Shown here piece after piece: positions 35,582 through 43,897 of a stretch of DNA of 64,000 bases; the first letter of the stretch is position 1, and each line of letters starts with the position of its first letter. This DNA comes from Pengzhenrongella sicca (lineage in GTDB: Bacteria; Actinomycetota; Actinomycetes; Actinomycetales; Cellulomonadaceae): positions 1,054,001 to 1,118,000 of the forward strand of contig NZ_CP071868.1 of assembly GCF_017569225.1 (NCBI RefSeq), read 5' to 3'. The translations under genes were made by a program, and so were the position numbers. The notes beneath the pieces are model-generated. The model saw only the letters and a program-made list of their open reading frames with translations. It was not told where the DNA came from and did not search any database.

Positions 35582-36406
35582 CTACAGGGCGTCGAGGAGC
35601 GCACCAGCGACGAGTGCTGTCGCCCGGGCCATTACACGCGACTCGGCAACTGAGAGCGGTTGAGTCTTGTGCGGACCGGACGGGAGTCCGTGCCCCGTAC
35701 CGGCGTCGTTCCGCAAGCGGTTCACCTGTGTCGCAAGCAGAAACAGGCACTGCTGGACGGCTCGGTGCGGGTCCGCGTCCAGGTCTGCCCGCGGTCCTAC
35801 CGCGAAACCGACGGCTGTGAACGCGTTTGCCAGCGTGACAGGGATGCTGCCGGCGTTGCCGCCGACGGGGTAACTGCCGGTTCTCTGCTCTAGGACGTGG
35901 CGGGCAGCGGCCTCGTCGAGGTCCTTTCCGGTCCCAATTTGCAGCGGGACGTCGTCCGGGTTGAGGTTCAGGCGGTCGACGTAGGACTGAAGCGCTTCGG
36001 TGAGAGCGGTTCCTGAGAGGTTGTCGATCACCTTTAGTCGGAGTGCTCCGTCACGGGCGAGTTCGAACCCGAGGGTGTCGTACTCCGCGCGCAGGCGGTC
36101 GATCTTGATGGCGCCGACGTAGGCGTCGAGCTGTGGTGAGAAGTGCCCACCTGCTCGCAGCAGGGTCACAAGGTGAGCGGCGAGGGTCAGGCCGGCTCTT
36201 GGGTCGCGATCGTGCGCGTAGACGAATACCCGTCGAACCCGCTTCGTCTTGCCCAGGGGTGCGCCGAGCGGGGTGCGTCCTGTTGGTGCGGGGTCTCCAG
36301 CGGTAAGACCGGCTCGGCCGAACGCCTGGTCGAGTTGATCGTGTGACGGCCCGTCGCCGGCTTCGAAGAAGTCGCCTATGACCGCGCCCAGGCCGATGAG
36401 GTCCAC
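35582..36406 (-). CDS. Abi_C-like (abortive infection C-terminus) protein
   Basis: A 274-residue protein. The C-terminal 80 residues match the Abi_C domain pattern: a helix with HRAVQQCLFLLATQVNRLRN, then DAGTGHG and a final helix AESRVMARATALVAGALLDAL. Abi_C domains occur in abortive-infection proteins and contain a conserved LRN-x-GTGHG motif. The N-terminal part (VRRVFVYAHDRDPRAGLTLA, then AHLVTLLRAGGHFSPQLDAY) is an alpha/beta region of unknown role. It is the first gene of the minus-strand cluster and lies directly beside attachment-like copy 2 at its 5' side, so its promoter must lie within or next to that repeat. Confidence 0.72.
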   Translation of the reverse strand: MDLIGLGAVIGDFFEAGDGPSHDQLDQAFGRAGLTAGDPAPTGRTPLGAPLGKTKRVRRVFVYAHDRDPRAGLTLAAHLVTLLRAGGHFSPQLDAYVGAIKIDRLRAEYDTLGFELARDGALRLKVIDNLSGTALTEALQSYVDRLNLNPDDVPLQIGTGKDLDEAAARHVLEQRTGSYPVGGNAGSIPVTLANAFTAVGFAVGPRADLDADPHRAVQQCLFLLATQVNRLRNDAGTGHGLPSGPHKTQPLSVAESRVMARATALVAGALLDAL

Positions 36407-36510
36407 GAGTTGCGCACGTCCTTCCGAGGGATGCCACCCGCCACCGGTCGGTGCAGGCTAGATCGCCAACTCAATTCTCTCCCGTACCCGGCCCACGTGG
36501 AGGAGACTCT

Positions 36511-36627
36511 TCGCACCCTCCCTTCCGCTGCTGGCGGGCGAGGGCTGTCCCCCTCGCTTTCGCTGATCCTGAGCGGGGGAGTGCAACCTTCCCTATTGTC
36601 CCCAGGCTCACGGTGCTATCCGGTCTA
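36511..36627 (+). repeat. attachment-like repeat, copy 2
   Basis: CGCACCCTCCCTTCCGCTG is followed by CTGGCGGGCGAGGGC, which is very close to the normal cpaF codons for CTLPLLAGE. Then come CCCCTCGC, GAGCGGGGGAGTGCAAC and CAGGCTCACGGTGCTATC; the last stretch is shared with copy 5 but not with copies 1, 3 and 4. It separates modules 1 and 2. Confidence 0.7.
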
Positions 36628-37167
36628 GGCGAAGGGCCTGGTGCCCCGGACGACATCGAACCAGTCGAGGAACTGGGCGACGGTCCCGATCTGGCGGACA
36701 CGATCGTGCAATGCGGTCTGGTCGTGCCCAGGGAGGAACTCTCGGCCAGCAACCATGCCGCCGCACCCACACCGGCACGGGCTCTGGTCAACTGGTCCGT
36801 CGACGTAGGTAACCGGGTTCCGCACACCCTGCACCGGGGAGGTCTTGTGGACGTACATGTCGTATACCGGGTGGCCGGCGGTGAGCACCCGGCCGTTGAT
36901 GATGCTGCGACCTTCCTGCTTGTCTCCAGCAGGGACGCCAACCACCGGGTCGATGCTCTCGATCTCAATCGCCTGTCGTACGAAGCCCCCGTACGACATG
37001 AGCGTGTACTGCTCTCCCTGGGCACGCTCACCCAGCTTCCAGGTGCCGTGGTTGGCGTCGTACAGCGCAAGCTGGCTCATCTGGTCGGAGTACCCGACCC
37101 GATCCCGGTGGAGTGCATCCTGAGTGGGATCCACGTGCCGCTCGGCACCGAGAGTGATGTGGATCAT
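36625..37167 (-). CDS. hypothetical protein with CxCGC and PGHD motifs
   Basis: A 180-residue protein. The N-terminal half includes HITLGAERHVDPTQDALHRD and a beta-rich domain; the C terminus has a compact cysteine motif, SPCRCGCGGMVAGREFLPGH followed by DQTALHDRV, and ends in a WFD segment. The CxCGCG...FLPGHD pattern is found in small actinobacterial proteins of unknown function and may bind a metal. A GGAG box precedes the ATG. An inverted repeat just upstream suggests specific regulation. It reads toward copy 2 of the repeat. Confidence 0.6.
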   Translation of the reverse strand: MIHITLGAERHVDPTQDALHRDRVGYSDQMSQLALYDANHGTWKLGERAQGEQYTLMSYGGFVRQAIEIESIDPVVGVPAGDKQEGRSIINGRVLTAGHPVYDMYVHKTSPVQGVRNPVTYVDGPVDQSPCRCGCGGMVAGREFLPGHDQTALHDRVRQIGTVAQFLDWFDVVRGTRPFA

Positions 37168-37181
37168 GAGGCTCAGCTCCG

Positions 37182-37218
37182 ATAGTTGATAGTTGCCCCT
37201 GCGGGATGTATCAACTAT
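37182..37218. promoter_or_regulatory. 10 bp inverted repeat upstream of the CxCGC gene
   Basis: ATAGTTGATA (37182-37191) and TATCAACTAT (37209-37218) are perfect inverted repeats with a 17-base spacer, in an AT-rich patch 15 bases from the start codon. The arrangement fits an operator for a dimeric repressor. Confidence 0.6.
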
Positions 37219-37431
37219 GGCATGTCGATCGGATAGATGCCTTGTCTGGGAGGGTGAAGTATCGGCGGGGTGCACCGGTGGGGTCAGGTAGTGCTGCGCG
37301 TTAGCTTCGGCGAGTTTCCTTGAGGCCCCCTTCACCCGCACGCGCACGGAAGAGTCCGCGAGAATCCCCAACACGCGGCGTCCGACCTGCCATGATCGCC
37401 ACGGAACCACCACCCCGAGAGGCCATCTCAA

Positions 37432-38547
37432 ATGAGCCAGCGCCTACCCGTCATGCTGACCGTTGTTTTGCTCGCCACCGTCCTGGCGGGCTGTGGTGGC
37501 AGCGGAGCCGGCACCACACCAGTCGACGATGCTATCGCCGTCCCTTCTGCGTCTGGGTGCGACCCTGCCTCGACCAACGCGTACAACGGTGAAATTGTCG
37601 GCGCGGGCGAATCTGCAACGTTCGCCACCCAAATCGAGCTGGATCTGCGACCGGAGGCGATCGCCGCCCTGACGGACACCGTCGTAGTTGTCGCCGGCCG
37701 TCACAGCGACTGGGCTGCGGCCCCAGGCAGCCCCGCAGTCGTTGCTCGCCTCTCCCAGGAAACCGGTGAGGTTCTGGCGTCAACGACCCTGGACTTCGAG
37801 ACGGTCGGCGCGGAATCGTCGGGCACGTCCGCGACGGTCAGCCAACTCGCCACCGGAGACGGGCGCATCTACGCACTTTGGGATGCACTCTCCTCCGACT
37901 CCGACAGTGACCGGCTCGTCGCCCTGGATTCCTGCACCCTGGATGTGCTCGCGACAGCGCCAATGGCATCGTCCCAGCTTTTCGGGGGGGATCAGATCGC
38001 GTTCAACCCGACGACGAACACCGTATGGGTTCCCACCACCGATGATGCGTTCACCGTCGTGGATGCTCTGACCCTGGCATCCCTGGCGTCGGTTCCACAC
38101 GAGGAGACCGGACCGTCGGTTTGCACCGCCGTCACCAAAGCTGGCGTCTGGGTCAACAGCACGTCCATAGACGGGACGACCGGATGGGCCACCCGATTTG
38201 ACTCGACCACCCAGATCGGCGCAGACATGCCTGCGCTCGCGGTCCCGTCCGGTTGCCTACAGGGCACAAGCTCCGGGGAGGTTTACCTTGCTGGACCTGA
38301 TCAACTCGTTGCTGTGACCGCCGACGGTTCACCGGCGGCATCATTCGCTGTGCCGCATGCCTTGATCGCGGGCGTCGCCGCGGGAGACATATGGGCTCTG
38401 GGAAACACGTCCCCGATCACGCTGACCGGACTGACCAGCGGTGTTCAGCTCACAATTGAGGATGGACCGGGCGAGATCCTGGATGCGGCGGCCACGGCGT
38501 CGAACGTCTGGCTCGTAGACTTCGACGGGATCCTGTGGGTCCTGTGA
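37432..38547 (+). CDS. lipoprotein with beta-propeller-like repeats
   Basis: A 371-residue exported lipoprotein. The signal peptide ends in a lipobox (TVVLLATVLAGC) and is followed by a short Gly/Ser linker. The body consists of repeated strands with Val/Ala-rich blades (VVVVAGRHSDWAA, NTVWVPTTDDAFTVVDAL, AGVAAGDIWALGN) typical of seven-bladed propellers that bind other proteins. It is the first of several exported proteins in this module and resembles in style, not in detail, the lipoprotein at 39,104. Function unknown; it is probably on the outer face of the membrane. Confidence 0.7.
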   Translation: MSQRLPVMLTVVLLATVLAGCGGSGAGTTPVDDAIAVPSASGCDPASTNAYNGEIVGAGESATFATQIELDLRPEAIAALTDTVVVVAGRHSDWAAAPGSPAVVARLSQETGEVLASTTLDFETVGAESSGTSATVSQLATGDGRIYALWDALSSDSDSDRLVALDSCTLDVLATAPMASSQLFGGDQIAFNPTTNTVWVPTTDDAFTVVDALTLASLASVPHEETGPSVCTAVTKAGVWVNSTSIDGTTGWATRFDSTTQIGADMPALAVPSGCLQGTSSGEVYLAGPDQLVAVTADGSPAASFAVPHALIAGVAAGDIWALGNTSPITLTGLTSGVQLTIEDGPGEILDAAATASNVWLVDFDGILWVL

Positions 38548-38616
38548 GCTCGCGATGAGGTGAAGGAGTGCATCAACGGGTCCCGTTGCCTCGCTTTGTG
38601 GTCTGGCGAGCCACGG

Positions 38617-38905
38617 CTACCCCTTCCTCGCTTGCTGTATCCAACTGAGGGACTTCGCCGAGAAGTCGTAGGCTCCGGTTTGGGTGCCCCGTGGTCGAGC
38701 GAGGAGGCGCACCCCGAGCAAGCCGACCCCGATCAGCAGCACGTGGGTCAGAGCCACAACCCACCTTGCGGCATGGCGGTGATGGTCTGCGACGCGGCGA
38801 TGATCGTCCCGATCGGGGCTACCCCTTCGGTGATCAGGCTGTGCTGACCGGTGGGAACCCGCGCGGGAAGCCGCTCCCACGCGGTGACAGACGTGCCCGC
38901 GGGCG
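38617..38905 (-). pseudogene. eroded C-terminal remnant of a vWA/SGNH surface protein
   Basis: On the minus strand this stretch encodes, across two frames, the C terminus of the same family as the protein at 43,894-46,344: TAWERLPARVPTGQHSLI against TAWERLPAGVPTGQHTLI, ITAMPQGG against ITVMPQGG, then a hydrophobic anchor (LTHVLLIGVGLLGVRLLA). The upstream domains are absent and a frameshift separates the two parts. It shows that a second copy of the gene once existed here in inverted orientation. Confidence 0.72.
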
Positions 38906-39103
38906 CGGAGTGTCAACCTGCTTGTCCCAACCCTCATGTGTGGAGCGGGAGGCGTCCCCCGTTTGGGGGAGGCCGTTGCCGATGTAATGCGCGGGACAGT
39001 AGTTTGCCGCACAGACGCAACCAGACGACGCCGCCCAGGGGGAGTTTGCCGCAGAGCGGAGAGCCCGCTCGAAGGGAGAACCTGCGTCGGCGAGAGTGCC
39101 GTC

Positions 39104-40450
39104 ATGTCGACAATGCGAACCCTGCCCACACTCATCGCACTAGTGGCAGCAGCAACGCTCGCTTTCACCGCCTGCAGCCCGGGTCGGGATGGTGCTGAGC
39201 AGGCCACCTCGGAAGAGGCTCCGTCCGAGTCGCCATCGGTAGGCCCCAGCCCCGCACCCCCCACGTCAACGGTGGCAGTTGCGGCGCTGCTCGAAGGGGC
39301 GACGATTGTCGGTACCGGCCCGCGCGTGATCGTCACCACTGACTACGGCACTGACGGCATGGCCGAGACCTACCATCTCTACGGGCAAGGCTCAGAGACT
39401 GGCGGCACGATTATCGTGAACGACCAGTGGGACCAGTCCCAAGTCGAGAACAGGTGGGCCGTCGTCCAAGGCGACGTCAGCCCCGGGATCGCCCTGGCTC
39501 TCGTCACCTTGGAGAAGGTTCCCAACGACGGACTGACCGCCGGGGGGCATCAGCTCGTTATCCGCACTTATGACGTGAATGGCGCCAAGGTGGGGCAGCA
39601 AGCGACGCCTGTGCGAGAAAACTTCGGAGACGAGAGCCTGCAAGAGGTAGGTCTGCTCGGGAACACGTTGGTGCTCCTGGATAACGGACTCACCCAGGAC
39701 AACGGCAACGACACCTTTGCAGACGCCATCGACGTCACCACCGGAGCGTTGTTGTGGAGCAAACCATGCGGCTCCGGGTATGTGAGCACGACCCCGATGT
39801 ACGCCGGAGGCAGCACGGTCGCCCTTGGTTGCGACTCAAATGGCGTGCGTGGTTTCAACCTGACTACCGGTGAGACGGTTTGGGAATACGCGGGCGGGCG
39901 GACGCAAGACTTCGACTTCGACCGGTCTGCCCCCGGAATCCTCAGCGCGGCCGAATACTCGGGGTCGGCCGACGTCACCATCGACTTGATCAACGGCACG
40001 AAGATCGTTGACGAGGGCAGAGCGAACGTGCTCGGGGACCCGATTACCGGCCTGCAGACGATGGGCCGGCTGGCCGTGTACGACCCAGTCACGCAGGCCA
40101 CGGTGCTCTCAATCCCTTCGGACACCATCGACCAACTCGGGGACTTCACGCCGATCAGCGCCTTCGATGGACGGCTGACGTTCATGGCGTCCGACGGGCT
40201 AAACGTTGTGTCGCTGACCACTGGGACCGCAGACCCATCGTCCCCGGCGAAGTCTGCAGAGAAGCAGTCGTACACGACCGTGGTGGCTGATGCGGGCACC
40301 GGATGGGTGCTGATTGGATCAATCGGTGCAGGTTGGGATCCGGACAGTTGGTTGAATGCCAGCCCCGTCACGCCGTACGCGGTGGCATGGGCGACTGGGG
40401 CGGACGGTGCGGTCACATGGGAGGACATCGCGGGGCCTTCCATCAATTGA
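39104..40450 (+). CDS. lipoprotein with PQQ-like propeller domain
   Basis: A 448-residue exported protein. A signal peptide (RTLPTLIALVAAATLAFTAC) ends in a lipobox-like FTAC and is followed by a Ser/Pro/Glu-rich linker. The body carries propeller-type repeats with the VTTGALLWSKPCGSGY and NLTTGETVWEYAGGR units seen in PQQ-like domains. A disulphide between the cysteines of blades (PCGSGY, LGCDSNG) is possible. It follows the eroded remnant on the opposite strand. The start at 39,104 is chosen because the signal sequence begins here. A role as a surface scaffold or sensor is likely but not shown. Confidence 0.72.
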   Translation: MSTMRTLPTLIALVAAATLAFTACSPGRDGAEQATSEEAPSESPSVGPSPAPPTSTVAVAALLEGATIVGTGPRVIVTTDYGTDGMAETYHLYGQGSETGGTIIVNDQWDQSQVENRWAVVQGDVSPGIALALVTLEKVPNDGLTAGGHQLVIRTYDVNGAKVGQQATPVRENFGDESLQEVGLLGNTLVLLDNGLTQDNGNDTFADAIDVTTGALLWSKPCGSGYVSTTPMYAGGSTVALGCDSNGVRGFNLTTGETVWEYAGGRTQDFDFDRSAPGILSAAEYSGSADVTIDLINGTKIVDEGRANVLGDPITGLQTMGRLAVYDPVTQATVLSIPSDTIDQLGDFTPISAFDGRLTFMASDGLNVVSLTTGTADPSSPAKSAEKQSYTTVVADAGTGWVLIGSIGAGWDPDSWLNASPVTPYAVAWATGADGAVTWEDIAGPSIN

Positions 40451-40507
40451 CGGCGTGCAGGGTCCTGCGTTTCATGGAGGCTCGGCCAATGGATTTTCGA
40501 CCAGCGC

Positions 40508-41205
40508 TTGGGTGTTCTGTCGGTGGCGAGAGGACGCATTCTCGAACTGTTGGTCTCGTGTTGGCGGGAGGTGTCGAACGCTGGCGGCGCCGTCGGCTTC
40601 CCCGTGCTTCCCGTCGCCGATGAGCAGGTCGCCGAGGCTGTCGGCGCCCTTGTCAACTCGATCGTTGAAGACACGAGAGCCGTGTGCGAAGGGTCGATGG
40701 CTCCGCCCTGCCGAATGCGATGCTCCAAGCTGGTCTACCCCAAGAGGACTTCCTGGAACTCGCGACCGAAGATGCGAGCGGTGATGGAACGGGATCGATC
40801 GAGTGCGATCCGAATAGCGCGGTCGATCAGGCGGTCTGTGATGACTTGGGCGACTCGTTGAACCAGGACAGCAGTCAGGGACCGTGCACGTTGGCGGACG
40901 GCTCCGCCGTCTTTACCCCGGCGCTCGCGGAAGCTGCCAACCTGCCCGTGCGTTGCCAGGTTCCCGACGAGGCCGAACTATTCGCTGCGCTGGCCACTCA
41001 TGGCGCAACGATCGACGGGATTGCAGACCTCGGCAACGAAGGGGAACCCGACTACAACGTGTTCTATGTGGTGTGGGAGTGCGGTGGCCAGCCCACCTAC
41101 TGGCCGGCGACCGGGATCTGGTCTCGGTACAAGGGCACCTCCCCGAGCTTGACCGATGAACGTTTCGCGTCCGCGTCCGAGCTCGTCGATGCCATCTGCG
41201 CGTAG
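40508..41205 (+). pseudogene. chimeric remnant: GNAT-like piece joined to an exported-protein tail
   Basis: The first part, in one frame, reads like an internal piece of a GNAT acetyltransferase (ILELLVSCWREVSNAGGAVG). From about 40,690 a second frame reads NAMLQAGLPQEDFLELATED and continues to 41,205 with four Cys and a PTYWPATGIW segment. The second part partly matches the lipoprotein at 41,930 (DALLQSGLTRDDL). Neither has a proper start. I interpret this as two decayed genes fused by deletion. Confidence 0.5.
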
Positions 41206-41929
41206 TACCCACCGGCCTACTCCTGCGAACCATGACTGACAACTTCGCCAGGCGCACCAAGGCGAGCGTCATCATGTAGCAGGTCTCATACGCGGGCTGA
41301 GCAGGACTACCGTCGACGACCGCGGCGGAATCCGCTCGCCCTTGTCAGGACCGGCCAGTCCTGCTGGGTTTGACCGGCGGCTCCTCGCCGATCACTTATC
41401 CTCGATCCACCGATGAGTTGGCTGGCGACCCGCGGTTGAGGTCGTGGCCTGGATTTCGTGGTCGGGCGTGAGAATGCGACAGGCCTTGATGCCCGTGTGT
41501 TCCACGTCTGCTCGGTGTCGTGCCCTCGAGGAGCTGGTGGTCAGGTCGCCGGGCGTAGCGGTGGTCCGCAGGCGTGGTGGAACAGTCCGCTCGACTGCGT
41601 GGCCCATGGCACGCGTTCGGGTAGGTGTAGGTGTAGGTGTAGGTGCAGTCGGCGGGCGGTGGTGGCGATCCGGGCCGGGACGGCGATGAGCTTGTCCCGA
41701 CCGGCCGGCAACGTCTGGCGCAGTGCTGGCCTCGGCGCCTGCCCGCGGCAGGGATGTTGGCGCCCGTCAGCGGAAGCCGACCGGATGGCATCAGCTGATG
41801 GCGGCCCCCCACGCGGAGGGAATCCGGCGTCGATTCACCCGCGATCAGGCTGCGAGCGTCCGACAAATCGCCCTACGGTGCTCATGGACGACCATAGAAG
41901 GTTACGCCGCGCCCACCTAGGAGCGATTC
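41206..41929. other. 724 bp without a confident gene
   Basis: A minus-strand frame of 71 codons (41,392-41,607) reads SRARHRADVEHTGIKACRIL and could be the end of a decayed gene, but it has no clear start or family. Four tandem GTAGGT units lie at 41,621-41,644. Nothing else is supported. Confidence 0.4.
41621..41644 (+). repeat. four perfect tandem GTAGGT hexamers
   Basis: GTAGGT is repeated four times without interruption inside the gene-poor stretch. A six-base unit keeps any reading frame, and on the minus strand it encodes alternating Thr-Tyr. Confidence 0.85.
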
Positions 41930-42826
41930 GTGAGTTGCCTCCGCCTGTCCGCGAGTCACCTGCCGTCGACGATAGGAACTGGTCGACTCGAAGAGGCTCT
42001 CGCCCGCAGATTTGCGGTCGTGGTGGTGGTCACGTTGAGCATCGGGCTGGCGGGCTGTTCCGCCGGGCCCTCGGCCACTGACCCGGCGAGCGCTGCCCCC
42101 GCTGAATCTGTCCATGTCCCTGATCCGACGGTCTCGAACGTCCCCGAGGCCCAAGCGGCACTGGTGCGGCTGCCCGACATTCCCACGTGCGGCCAAGCAC
42201 TCAGGGACCATGATGCGTACACGGCGCTGGTCAACAAGCTCTTGAAGGACACGAGCGACCTGGACTACGTCAACCACGTCGTCTTCGAGAGCGAGAACGT
42301 GTGCGGGTCGCTGGAGGACTCCCCCGTCACAGACGCTCTCCTGCAAAGTGGGCTGACCCGGGACGACCTCAACGTCGACTGGAACTCCACTGGCGACGCA
42401 CCGAGCGGACCGGCCGCCGAGCACGACAGCGCCCCAGGCGAGGACTGCGCAACGGTGATGATCTCGTCGAACCAGTCCGGTGAGGGCACTGTCTCGAAGG
42501 CTGCGCATGAAGTGACGCCGCCCACGGAGGCGCTTCCCGACGGCGTGGCGTTTCCGCAAGCCCCGTCTTGCGCTCTTGAGCTCACGGGATGGGACGACAC
42601 CGTGGGTCGCTACGTCATCTGGGAAGGAGCCGATTTTGACGCGCTGCACACAGCGCTGCTGAACGCCGGGTGGGCTGACGGCGACACAACTTGGACCAGC
42701 GAGGACGGAACGCAACGCAAGTTCATGCTCACCACACCGGGCGGCGGGCTCGGGTGGTTGGATAGCGGCCAAGGTGTCATGGCTGGAATCGCCCCGTCGA
42801 CCGTGATGCTCGTTTACCCGCTCTGA
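41930..42826 (+). CDS. putative lipoprotein
   Basis: A protein of up to 298 residues with a signal peptide (FAVVVVVTLSIGLAGC) whose lipobox is LAGC at about residue 43; the N terminus before it is unusually long, so translation may begin later at a TTG or GTG. The mature part is acidic with paired cysteines (PTCGQAL, ENVCGSL, EDCATVM, PSCALEL) that could form disulphides. A segment ALLQSGLTRDDL is shared with the decayed gene upstream. It precedes the PASTA-type gene by 18 bases, so it may be part of the same operon. Function unknown. Confidence 0.65.
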   Translation: MSCLRLSASHLPSTIGTGRLEEALARRFAVVVVVTLSIGLAGCSAGPSATDPASAAPAESVHVPDPTVSNVPEAQAALVRLPDIPTCGQALRDHDAYTALVNKLLKDTSDLDYVNHVVFESENVCGSLEDSPVTDALLQSGLTRDDLNVDWNSTGDAPSGPAAEHDSAPGEDCATVMISSNQSGEGTVSKAAHEVTPPTEALPDGVAFPQAPSCALELTGWDDTVGRYVIWEGADFDALHTALLNAGWADGDTTWTSEDGTQRKFMLTTPGGGLGWLDSGQGVMAGIAPSTVMLVYPL

Positions 42827-42844
42827 TGCTTCGAGGAGCGTGGC

Positions 42845-43897
42845 GTGACCGCGAGTGACACATCAGGGGATACGGAAACAACCACCGAGGGCCGGCAAGA
42901 CGCGCGTCCACCGCGTCGTCGACGCCGACTCCCGCACGTCAGCCGGACCTGGGCGTGGGTTGCCAGCATCATCGGTGCGCTCCTCGTGGGGTTCGCGCTC
43001 TCTCAACTCCTTGTACCCGCGTCCGTCACCACAGAGCGTGCAGCCGTCGCGGACGCACCGTCGGCTACGGCCGCCCCGACGACGGGTCCGGCGGCCATGC
43101 CGAACGTTCTCGGGCTCGACAGCGCCACCGCGCAACGTGCCCTCCTTGACGCTGGAGTCAGCACCACGGTCACGTTCGCTGCCCGGCCTGCCGCTGGGCC
43201 GAACGATGTTGTCGTCGCGCAAGACCCAGTCGGCGGGCAGACGACCAGCGGGGCCGTCGTTCTGACCCTTTCGACGTCGGCGACGGTGCCTGAACTCGTA
43301 GGCGCGAACCTTGCCGACGCGCGGGCGGCCCTTGAAGCGCTCGGCGCGGTCGTTCAGGTGACCCGGTCGGTCGACCCGAACCAAACGGAGGGGTTGGTAC
43401 TGTCCGTGGACCCAGCGTCCGGGCAGAAAGTTCCCGCCGTGGTGACGGTCGTGGTCGCTGACCCGGGGGACGCGTTGACGTTGGCGTCGGTGAACATGGC
43501 TGACCACAGCGGGTGCGGGACCACCAGCAACATCACCGTCAACGGTGCTGCTGTGCAGGACTCCGTGAAGTGCACGTTGAACGATTCAGATTCGTCGTTC
43601 GCTGACTGGGTACTGGCCCGTGAAGCGGTCGCCTTTGAAGCGACAGTCGGTACGTCCGATCAGGGCGCTACGGGAAGCGCGCACCTGCGGGTCGTCGGGG
43701 ACGACAGGGTGCTGCTGGATACGATTGTGATGTACGGGACGTCCTCTCAGGTGCGTCTTGACGTTCGCGATGTCCTGCGGTTGCACGTCGAAGTGACGTT
43801 CCCTGACCCGAAGAGCACCACCCCGACGGTCATCCTCGGGGACGCTCGCCTCCTCGGAACGGCTGAACAGCTCGCCGCGATCGAAGCTACCCAATGA
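42845..43897 (+). CDS. membrane-anchored PASTA/NPCBM-like protein
   Basis: A 350-residue protein with a cytosolic basic N terminus (PPRRRRRLPHVSRTW), one membrane helix (WVASIIGALLVGFALSQLL), an Ala/Thr/Pro linker, two PASTA-type repeats (MPNVLGLDSATAQRALLDAG and VPELVGANLADARAALEALG) that bind peptidoglycan in kinases and penicillin-binding proteins, and a C-terminal NPCBM-like carbohydrate-binding beta domain (SSFADWVLAREAVAFEATVG, then ATGSAHLRVVGDDRVLLDT). There is no kinase domain. The GTG start follows GAGGAG, and the stop overlaps the next start (ATGA), so it is expressed with the vWA/SGNH protein and may anchor it to the cell wall. Confidence 0.75.
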   Translation: MTASDTSGDTETTTEGRQDARPPRRRRRLPHVSRTWAWVASIIGALLVGFALSQLLVPASVTTERAAVADAPSATAAPTTGPAAMPNVLGLDSATAQRALLDAGVSTTVTFAARPAAGPNDVVVAQDPVGGQTTSGAVVLTLSTSATVPELVGANLADARAALEALGAVVQVTRSVDPNQTEGLVLSVDPASGQKVPAVVTVVVADPGDALTLASVNMADHSGCGTTSNITVNGAAVQDSVKCTLNDSDSSFADWVLAREAVAFEATVGTSDQGATGSAHLRVVGDDRVLLDTIVMYGTSSQVRLDVRDVLRLHVEVTFPDPKSTTPTVILGDARLLGTAEQLAAIEATQ

